The notes beneath the pieces are model-generated. The model was not told the origin of the DNA, ran no database searches, and worked only from the letters and a program-made list of their open reading frames with translations. The position numbers were made by a program, and so were the translations under genes. A stretch of DNA of 64,000 nucleotides. Source: Agarophyton chilense (taxonomy: Eukaryota > Rhodophyta > Florideophyceae > Gracilariales > Gracilariaceae). Positions 44,912-53,800 of the stretch are shown here, one piece after another. The stretch covers positions 2,728,001 through 2,792,000 of the forward strand of contig JARGXX010000088.1 in NCBI GenBank assembly GCA_030374765.1. The letters are read 5' to 3'. Numbering within the stretch: position 1 is the first letter of the stretch; every line of letters begins with the position of its first letter.

Positions 44912-47148
44912 GAATCGGATCCAAGTTCTTAAGAAGACACAAATGGTTTCGTATGGGGGTGTAGAGAACAAAAGTTTACTTGCAAGTGAGAGCGCCAAAG
45001 GATCGCCAGCTGCACCAGCTTCGCCTTCGTCGTTAGATCGCGACCGCCGTTCGGCGAGCTGCGACGCTCTATCTACATAAATACTCCCTCACAGCTGTTA
45101 TCTTTGGCTCCCTTCCATTCCCTCTACTATTGCTCCATTGCTCGAGATTTCCCAACACAAAGATGGTGTCGAACTCAAGATACGGAGTGCCGCCATCTGG
45201 GTCCTTGGTTATCACACTCCAACCAGGGCAATTTCTTGGCAGCTGGCCACCAGCATACTTCATATTGATAAAAATATGTGAGGCGAATGTCACTTGGAGA
45301 CAATAACAAATGTCGCAGACCAGTCTTGCTATGGCGGCGATCATCGCAAAGATGAATAATTCTCACTGTGTGGTGAAATTTAGAAATGCTAGTGATATAG
45401 CAAACGCATCTGTTGAGTTTTGCTATATCAGCATGGTATTCTTTCTCTCTCTCTCTTTAAGTGAGACCATGCGTTAATTTCTCGTATCGTGTGAGGCTTG
45501 CTAAGGACCCCAACAACTTGTAGCACTTACTTTACACTGTAGCCGCCCACTACATATCTATAGCCGTGTCACGCTCACTAGCTAGGCTGCTATGTAAGTG
45601 CGTTGAAGAACGCACTAGGTTTCTAGAGTTGTTCTCGACCGCAGAAGCGTTTCGTCACCGACAACATTGGCCTTCAGCTTTTCATAGATCCCTTCATTCA
45701 ACCTCTAGAGATCGTCGGTTAAGGGGCACACCCGACAAGGCGCTTCGCATGTACCACGTTTGACGCCAGAAAAACCGTTGACGACGTCCTTCCACCCAAC
45801 CGTCATACAATCGGCGAAGTCGGGCAAAAGAACCGGCGCGTAACCTGCATCTTCATCCGGCCCAAGCGTAGTTCCTCCGTGAAAACCCCTGGAAACAGCC
45901 CTGTCTAGAGGCTTCGTTGGAGCTCTTCCTTCGAAGGAAAAATTCAGGGAAAACGGCGGTTGGATCTTCTTCCGACGACAAGTTCGTGACCTACTACGTT
46001 CGTGCAGCTAGACGGGTGTCTTTTCATGACATACCACCCAGGTCCGCAAAGGCGACCGGCAAGCTGACTGGTTGCTTGGACGAGTTTAATGACATCCCGA
46101 GTCAAGCATGCTATTCAATCGATAAGCGGTGGGGGTTGAGTGATCAATATGTGCATCAAACACAACGCGTTGAACGCTCACTTACTGAATTGGAACGAAA
46201 GAACTTAGTTCGCGACTTGATCGAGAGAGGCCTGGGAGAAGATGCATCAGATCTGCCCAAGTGTCCTCAGTGGAGGATTTGCGAAACATATTTCGAGCAC
46301 TTTGAATGCGGAAGGACACAATTCTTAAGCCTCGTTTGTACAGAAACGCCTTCCCCATCTTCGACGGTGAGCACCACAACCGGCGATTACGTTACCGATA
46401 CATGCGATCGGGGATCGAGAGCGGACACTGGCTGGCTGGGCTGCAAAAGTCGTCGCAGCTGGTGGAAGCTTTGGATACATTGGATCGATAGCTGCGCGAG
46501 TCTACAAGTCTACCTTCGTAGTTACAAGGGTAAAAATCTTATTTTCCAACAAAAACAGTTCATGCCCGTACAACGTTCACCAAAGATAGTGCTCGACTTT
46601 GGTAAGAGGGTGGGTGAACACGTTGTTCGCGACCTCTCGAGAAGCTTCAGCCTATTGCAGTTTCACAAAGGCCACGCGCAGTCGACATCCCTTGCAACGC
46701 TGTTGGCGTGTCTGGTGGTTCTGCACTGACGAGCCTATAGAGAATTTCGAAGGGTTGCCCGATCCCTGCTTACCACGAACGGCGTAGCAACAGGCTGAGA
46801 GAAAGCATTTCAGCTCGACGTACCTTCGCACAAATGAAGCCATCGAGGGACCGTCTCCAGTGATGAACCGGGGCAGAAGGTGCGTATACGGGATCAAAAT
46901 GCGGGTTGCTTACATAACATTACAGCTATAATAGCAGAAGAGCTCCACATTTTAAAAGTTTAAAATTTCAAGCCAGCCTCCCGTCCAATGCCTGTCGAAA
47001 AGGCATGTAAAAATGAGCAGCACAAGCTCCTCATAGCCCCCGCGACCACGTCGGCCGTATACCCACGTCGGCCGTCCTTCGCGAAAACCTTAATCTCACG
47101 TCGCGGCTATTCTCCATCCCTTGCCGCTTCAAGCCGTAACCTGTAGCC
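44912..47148. other. Intergenic stretch with possible decayed coding sequence
   Basis: No confident gene. A (CT)n tract sits at about 45441-45457. Between 45.9 and 46.7 kb, open stretches in different frames are protein-like (for example one without an in-frame ATG at 45917-46729), which could be a decayed or spliced gene. I cannot assign a family. Confidence 0.3.
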
Positions 47149-48768
47149 ATGCGAATCCCAATTCCCCTAAAGCCGTTGCCGTCTCCACCGCCCCTGGCCA
47201 TTCCTGATGAGAACGTCGCCCCCGTTGCCGGCATTTCATCGCAACCCCTCTGCACCCCCAACGACCAGCCGGTTATGCCAAACTTGAATACTATTGCCTC
47301 TCCACGCCGAACCGCGCCCAAACGACGCCGAGCACTCGAGGAGGCTTCACAACGTGACCTACCAGATATGTCGCAAGACACCCTTGCTTTGTTTTCGAAC
47401 ATCGTCCGAGAACATTCCATAGCGATCAGCCCGCAGAGAAAGAGGCGAGCGCGGGCCAGCCTCGCACGAGCAAGTTTGATCTCTACACTTTCTGCCTCAG
47501 AACCTCTACGAAATCCCTTCCTGACTGAGCACTCCGAACCAAACAAGGACACACCCATCCACACTCGTGTCAGACCCTACAAAGCTGGAGCTTCCGAGAG
47601 CTATCAAAGCATGGAGCGAATCTTAGACGAAGCACCTCTCACAGATTTCTCAGGCCGTGTTGCGGTAAGGGTCAAGAACAAATCGGACGACATGAAAAGG
47701 CTAAAATTGAGATTAGTCTCCAGTTCACAAGGCAGGAAGTTCTCTCTTGATTTTGAACAAAAAGAGGTGGCAGGTCGTGGCGCTTTTTCGGAAGTGTGGC
47801 AAGTCGTTCATAGACTCGATGGTTGCACCTATGCGGTTAAGAAGAATATCATGCCCATGCACACAGATCAATCTAGATGGGACTCTTTACAAGAAGTGTT
47901 TGCGCTCTCAGCCCTACAAGATCATCCAAACATCCTGCGCTACTACGATGCGTGGTTTGAGGAGAAAGGAAAGTACCTCTTTATTCAAACCGAATACATT
48001 CCAGGAGGCAGTTTATATGCGCGATATGTGCAACAAAGAATACCCATGCCTGCTGCGGAATTGCACGCTTTGGCTGCCGACATAAGTTGTGCATTGTGTT
48101 TTATGCATTCGAAAGGAGTTGCTCACCTTGATGTCAAGCCAGACAATATTTTTAGAAGCGATCGTGGTCTAGGTCGCCCATCGTATATTCTTGGTGATTT
48201 TGGTCTGGCTTGTCATAAGGATGGGATTGATGCAAGAACAACTGAAGGAGATGCCCGTTATCTTCGCCCCGAAGCTATGACGGAAAGCTCTCGAGGCCCG
48301 TCACGTAAACGAAAGGAACCCAAAACGAATTCTCAAGAGGAGGACAAATACTCCGATCTACGGGCGGGTGATGTATTTTCACTTGGGGCATCTCTTTTTG
48401 AACTTGGGGTTGGCGTTCCTCTTGAAAAGAACAGCACACGAATCTGTGAAGACCGAGAGTCTCTCATGAAGATGGCCAGAGAGCTACAGGCCCGATGCGG
48501 ATCTGAAGTGGTTGGCATGATTGCAAGGAGGTGTTTAGAGCCTGATCCTTCATTACGAGCTACAGCTGAACATATTCGGGAGATGTGCAAATTGGGGATG
48601 GATACAGCGAAAGAATCCATTGTAATGAAAGTCAATGAAATCATAGAGTTAAGAGCAAAGCTGAAGCAGTATGAGTCATTTGCACGCAACTTGATATGCA
48701 TGGGAGAAGCTGGTCGCGAGTACTTCAGAAAATATCGGTCTGATATGCAATTGAATCTTCCAGGTTAG
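47149..48768 (+). CDS. Wee1-like protein kinase
   Basis: 539 residues, ATG at 47149, one exon. The first 180 residues are low-complexity, basic and Ser/Pro-containing (several SP/TP sites), as in Wee1 regulatory regions. The kinase domain runs about 200-480: glycine-rich loop GRGAFSEV (209-216), lysine of AVKK (231/232), catalytic loop HLDVKPDN (326-333), DFG (350-352) and the Wee1/Myt1 hallmark EGDARYLRPE (366-375). A basic insert (SRKRKEPK) follows the activation segment. Wee1 kinases phosphorylate the inhibitory tyrosine of CDK1 in the nucleus and so delay mitosis. The nuclear form (Wee1) is favoured over Myt1 because no membrane segment is seen. The tail is helical. Confidence 0.9.
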   Translation: MRIPIPLKPLPSPPPLAIPDENVAPVAGISSQPLCTPNDQPVMPNLNTIASPRRTAPKRRRALEEASQRDLPDMSQDTLALFSNIVREHSIAISPQRKRRARASLARASLISTLSASEPLRNPFLTEHSEPNKDTPIHTRVRPYKAGASESYQSMERILDEAPLTDFSGRVAVRVKNKSDDMKRLKLRLVSSSQGRKFSLDFEQKEVAGRGAFSEVWQVVHRLDGCTYAVKKNIMPMHTDQSRWDSLQEVFALSALQDHPNILRYYDAWFEEKGKYLFIQTEYIPGGSLYARYVQQRIPMPAAELHALAADISCALCFMHSKGVAHLDVKPDNIFRSDRGLGRPSYILGDFGLACHKDGIDARTTEGDARYLRPEAMTESSRGPSRKRKEPKTNSQEEDKYSDLRAGDVFSLGASLFELGVGVPLEKNSTRICEDRESLMKMARELQARCGSEVVGMIARRCLEPDPSLRATAEHIREMCKLGMDTAKESIVMKVNEIIELRAKLKQYESFARNLICMGEAGREYFRKYRSDMQLNLPG

Positions 48769-48805
48769 ATGATGCGATTGTGACTGGGTTCATCAGTCAA
48801 AGATT

Positions 48806-48811
48806 AATAAA
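48806..48811 (+). terminator. Polyadenylation signal of the Wee1-like gene
   Basis: AATAAA about 38 nt past the stop codon, a good position for a poly(A) signal. Confidence 0.5.
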
Positions 48812-49041
48812 GGATTCGCTAAGAATAAAAATGTCCTTGATCTCGAAAAGAACGTGTCGGGGCTATACAACCACCACGGAGCTTCTTCATTAGCAACGAT
48901 ATTGGATGGGGCGGAATGCAAGCTGGATTGCAATATCAAACTTGTTGTGTATGCGTTTTACCGTAATATGAATACACCAAGGCCTTGAAAATGTGGCATT
49001 TGCTGTAGCACTTCCTCCCGGGGCGGTACTGTATGTTACGG

Positions 49042-49066
49042 AAGTGGAGTGGAGTGGAGTGGAGTA
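49042..49066. repeat. Short GTGGA tandem repeat
   Basis: About four to five consecutive GTGGA/GGAGT units. The surrounding 48812-49560 has no gene I can support. Confidence 0.6.
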
Positions 49067-49565
49067 AAACAAGCCATGGAAAAGATGCTCGCGGAAAATC
49101 ACGTACTCCGCGTTACCCATTCTTTCCTTCTGAAGTTTCTTAGCCGCCGCCGCACGTAGCAGAGCTCTCATAGGGATGTTCTTCCATGCACAAGCCGTAT
49201 CCCCCAACCCCTCTGCGCAGCTGAATCATGGCATTTTGGATCCGATCTGTATCATGTGATACGATCATTAGGCTCCGCATGTGCTTTCTCAATAACACAT
49301 CGAAAACCCTCCGCCGGACTCGAGGATATACTACAAATAGACGAAAACGTTTTGTTCACTTTCGGCTGGGTATCTACGGTACTCGATCGAGCTTCCCAGG
49401 TCTAATGGATCATAGAGAAGTGGGTGTGGGACAGACACGATCTACCACCCGCATGCAAGAAGTGAAAGACGTACCTACAACTGAAGTGTAGGCCAGGACA
49501 AAAAAATATCACAGAATTTCCTAATGCTATAAAACCATTGCACTTGTGAGTAATGTGCATGTGCG

Positions 49566-49636
49566 ACGCCGGTGGTATAGTGGTAGCATACGCCCCTGCT
49601 ACGGGCGAGACCCGGGTTCAATTCCCGGCCGGCGTA
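49566..49636 (+). tRNA. tRNA with glycine-type body and GCU anticodon
   Basis: 71 nt without CCA. Acceptor ACGCCGG / CCGGCGT pairs perfectly, then TG. The D arm is GTAT-AGTGGTA-GCAT (imperfect stem). The anticodon arm is CGCCC-CTGCTAC-GGGCG, with anticodon GCT at 49598-49600, and a 4-nt variable loop AGAC follows. The T arm is CCGGG-TTCAATT-CCCGG, with discriminator A. The body, short variable loop and AGTGGTA D-loop match eukaryotic tRNA-Gly(GCC) almost word for word. Only anticodon position 36 (T for C) makes it read serine AGY codons. True tRNA-Ser has a long variable arm, absent here. Functional glycine-bodied mischarging tRNA, suppressor-like variant or pseudogene are all open. Confidence 0.85.
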
Positions 49637-49652
49637 CTACAACTTCAGCTTC

Positions 49653-49659
49653 TTTTTTT
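49653..49659 (+). terminator. RNA polymerase III terminator
   Basis: Run of seven T residues 16 nt past the tRNA 3' end. Confidence 0.75.
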
Positions 49660-49691
49660 CGAAGAGAGTACTTTCTGGACCTCAAATATTG

Positions 49692-49696
49692 GACCG
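49692..49696. repeat. Gypsy-C target-site duplication (left)
   Basis: GACCG at 49692-49696 is repeated at 56602-56606, directly outside the two LTRs. Confidence 0.9.
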
Positions 49697-49958
49697 TGTG
49701 GGTCGCGGAACGTGTGGAATGTTCCGGCACTGCTGTAACACACGTGTAGGATGTGCCAGCAGCGCCGGGAGTTCCTACATCTTTGTTGACGCCGACGTTG
49801 CAGTGGTATTCTGGTGATGTCAGGCGTAGTTGTTACATTTTAATTGGTTAGTGTGCTGCTGTACTGGCTTCTAGAAGCCAATAGAGTAACCTAGAAGCAC
49901 ACCGTAGTAATAAGTGAGTATCAATGCGTTGCAGCCCATTCTGTGGGTTCTAGATCTC

Positions 49959-49966
49959 TATAAAAG
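49959..49966 (+). promoter_or_regulatory. TATA box of the Gypsy-C LTR
   Basis: TATAAAAG about 260 bp into the LTR, which would place the transcript start near 49990. The same box is present in the 3' LTR. Confidence 0.6.
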
Positions 49967-50067
49967 GGCCTCTGAAGTCTCCGAACACCATCTCGGACGA
50001 CCTCAAGCCAACAAACACCCAATTCAACTATTTCCTTTGGCTTCGAGCCCTTCAACTATAACAAAAG

Positions 50068-50187
50068 GTGAGGCGTTTGCCGCCTAGGGTCCAGTGAGGC
50101 GCTTGCCGCTGGAGGAGCAACCCTATAATTATCTAAAATCGGTGAGGCGTTTGCCGCCGTATAGAGGACCAGTGAGGCGTTTGCCGC
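50068..50187 (+). repeat. Four 16-bp repeats in the LTR leader
   Basis: GTGAGGCGTTTGCCGC at 50068, 50142 and 50172, and GTGAGGCGCTTGCCGC at 50094. Each can form a small GGC-GTTT-GCC hairpin. They lie downstream of the TATA box and so in the transcribed leader. The 3' LTR has the same set. Confidence 0.85.
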
Positions 50188-50830
50188 TGGAAGGTGCACC
50201 CTCTATCAGCCCACTGTACCGGTTGAAGCGCCTTTGGCGTGGACGGGAGACGGCTTGTGTGTACCAACGGTACTGCGTCTGGCAAGGGGTCCCCCACAGA
50301 GTGAAAAGCCTGTGTCGGTCGGTAAGACCTGGAGGATTCCTGGGATTCAGTACTGGACGGGAAGCTGCCGCAAGTGGTGCCGCGTAACCTTTCCTGCAAA
50401 AGGCCAGCTTGGGTATATGAGTGAAGGCATATCTCGCTGTCATTAGCTCTCCTCGGGAAGCCTTGTAGGGATTGTATACGCGTGCTTCTGGTTGGCGCAG
50501 AAGTACGTAGGCTGCAGAAATCGTCTCACATCCGGAGTGTCTTATCGGAAGTCGGGAGTCTGACTCCTAGTGACCATTGACATAAATCTTTCGTTGCGTA
50601 TCGTCCTAAGAAGATTTTGGAGAATTATCGCTAGGTTGAGCTTCGTTCTCCCCTTGTCATTTTATCTATTTTTATCTGACGGGTTGAGTATTGTCCCTGT
50701 CTTGCCGTTCTACTTATCTCTTTGCGAAACCGAACTACACTTATCTGTACGGGCCTTTTTTTGGCTACGAGGGACTCCCATTTACATTGACTTTTACTGT
50801 CAAGTTGGCCCACCGCGTCACACTCCCAAG

Positions 50831-53800
50831 ATGGCGCCCACATGGTACTCTCGAGGAGGCAGTTCCGTGGAAGCCGGCCCTTCAGTTACTACCTTCGATG
50901 GTTCATCTATTGATGTTGTGAAGTTCTTTTTCTATTTCGAAAATGTTGCTATGAGAGGAAAATCCAAGGAAGAGATGGCATTAGAATTGCTCGGTTTCCT
51001 AGAGAAGGAGGCGTTCGAGTTTTATTATGATACTTATGCTGTCAATGGTTCACTCTCTGAAGAAGCAAAAGATTATGAATCTGTCAAGAAAACCTTCATC
51101 AATCGATTCGGAGAAGTTAAAGAACCTGAGGAAGACATTCGATTGGCAATATCGGCAAAATTGGATTACGGTGACTTAGTTGGTTCAATGAGTTACATGG
51201 ATAACCTCTTTCAGAAGGCGGGTTTTAATGCCGAGGCGAAGTTTGGCCTTTTGAAAAAGGCTGTTATGGGGTACGCAGACCTGGCCCAGTTTGTCATCTT
51301 TCGAGGTGCAGAAAATTACGATGAGTTAAAGGTTCAAGTGAAAGCCTTTGACACTGCCAAGAAAACGATTGGACCACATGTCTCGTTCTTTACCCCACCA
51401 AAGCGTATTGTCCCTAATCCTAGGATCCTTGAAGGTCCTTCTTCGTCCCATGGTTTGGAGTCTAAGGTCGACAAGTTAGCAGATCAGCTTTCACAGCTCT
51501 CTCTCATGGTGAAGAAATCACAGACAGATCGCCGAGACTCAGAAAGGTCTTGTTCTTACTGTAGGAAGCCCGGACATTACGCTTCTCAGTGTGACTCAAA
51601 CCCGCATCGTGATACGAGATGTAATCGGTGTGGCAAGATGGGACATTCTGAAATCACCTGTTGGCGACGGATATGGCCCGACGAAGCTCGAAAGGTATCA
51701 AACAATTCTGAAGAACAGAGAGAAACCTCAAATAATGATCGAAAAGGGCCTGATCCTGTTTCAATTGTGACGGAGGACTCAGAAACGACTGATGTCGTCG
51801 CTGCAATGAAAAGAACCGTGGACGGAGAAGCGCTACCAAAACAGCTTCGCTCGGAAGGCAAAGCGCCCATTCCGTTCATGTTGAACCCGCCTCTTCATGA
51901 AGAAAGAGTTCGTCGTAAGAAGATTACCGAAGGTAAGCCAAGAAAGCAGAAGCAGAGGAAGCCGAAGAAAGAGAACATACCAGATCATGCAAGCAAGTAT
52001 AATGTAATTACAGAGTTGGCAAACGCCTCTTCTGGGATCACGTTTGGCCAGTTGATGCGCGGAGATGCCGACGATGCCAAGAAACAGATCAGAAAGCTCA
52101 TTAGTCGCCGAAGCACTGTTCGCCGTCCTTTTGTGGGCCCTGTTGCCAAGCACCCTAGACGTTTAAAAGCTGTTTCTGTCGGAATATTCGGGAGGGAAAC
52201 TGAAGCTCTGCTTGATTCTGGCGCTGTTCCTAATCTAATCTCAAAGAAGTTGTGCGAAAAGCTTTCTCTGAACCCCAAGGAAACCTCAAAAAAGATTACT
52301 GTCGCCAATGGAGACAGTGCTTCATGCAGAGGAGTTCTTCACGACGTGCCAGTCTCCTTCGGAGGTATATCAGTTCCGCTAGATTTTCTTGTCATTGAAG
52401 GGCCACCGTTCGATGTCATCATCGGGTGCCCAACTCTAGAGATGCTACAGGCTTGCTTAGACCTTGGCAACCAACAAGTGAAGATGAAGATTGCCGGACA
52501 GAAGATTATACTCGGTTTTGACTACGCCCGTGTTGAGGCCCCAGATGGAGAAGGATCTGATACGGATAGTGAAGACTTTACGTCAGATTCTGATGCCGCT
52601 GTTGAGGATACTGTCTCTGAAGATGAAGAACTGGTCGTGGCTCTTACTGACAAAGTGAGAATTGATGAAGATGAGATTATACCGGAACTGAATATATCTG
52701 GATCCGATCCTCAGGAAGAACTTTTGCTGTCCAAGTTGTCTCACATACCTACGAAAGAAAAAGGAAAATTTATTTCGAGTTTGAAGGAGACCAATGTCAT
52801 CGCTTGGACCCTGATGGACCTCCGCCCAGCAGATGTTCCAGTATCACATTCGTTCGAACTGACTATCAACAAGCCTATATATTTCAGAGCGAGAAGAATG
52901 TCTCCTAGGCATAATGAGTTCATCCGGGAAGTGATCGATTTATTACTGGAGGCAGGTATCATTACTCCTTCTGCATCAGCGTGGTCCTTTCCTGTTGTTA
53001 TCGCAACCAAGAAGGATGGTAGCCCCAGGTTCTGCGTGGATTACCGAGAACTCAACCGTGTCATGAAAGCCGATCGATGGCCGTTGCCACGTATGGAAGA
53101 GATCTTTGATGACTTAGGCGGATGCTGTTTCTTTACAACGCTTGATCTTTTCACTGGATACTGGCAAGTGAAAATGTCGGAAGAGTGCAAAGAAATGACT
53201 ACTTTCGTATGCAGATATGGGACCTTCATGTTCGAAGTAATGCCATTTGGACTTATGAATGCTCCTTCTACCTTTCAGCGTATGATGGACGTCGTCCTCC
53301 GTGGGCTTTCCTTCGTCCGGGTCTATATCGACGACGTTGTAATCTTTTCGAGAAGTCTCGAAGAACATGTACGGCACATCCGGTCTGTCTTGGAACGAAT
53401 AAGTATGCATGGCCTTAAACTGAAGTTATCAAAGTGTTTCTTTGCCCTTCCTAAGGTACATCTTCTCGGCCACGTTATTGACGCGAGTGGCGTTTCAGTA
53501 GATCAAGCAAAGATTGATAAGATTCAGGAGGCACCCATACCTTCCACCACGACGGAGTTGAGATCATTCCTTGGCCTAGCCGGATACTATCGTCGCTTCA
53601 TCAGAAACTTTGCTGAGACTTCGGCAGTGCTTCACAGTGCTACCTCGGGAAATAAAACCCTGACTTGGACTGAAGACATGCTTGACGCCTTCCACGGGTT
53701 GAAGAAGAAGTTAACTCAGCCACCAGTGTTGTCATTCCCGGACTTTGAGAAACCTTTCATTGTTGAGACAGATGCGTCGAGTGTGTCGCTTGGGGCCGTG

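Larger units (their letters stand above)
49697..50842 (+). repeat. Gypsy-C 5' LTR
   Basis: 1146 bp, TGTGGGTCGC...GCGCCCACA. It contains a TATA box (49959-49966), four 16-bp GTGAGGCGTTTGCCGC-type repeats and, 12 nt before its end, the presumed gag start codon. Confidence 0.95.

Noticed and set aside
45917-46729. A 270-codon plus-strand gene
   Set aside because: No in-frame ATG near the start, no recognisable domain, and competing frames look equally protein-like. Kept only as possible decayed coding sequence.
50094-50446. Identical small ORFs at 50.1-50.4 kb and 55.9-56.2 kb as a duplicated gene pair
   Set aside because: They are the two LTRs of Gypsy-C.
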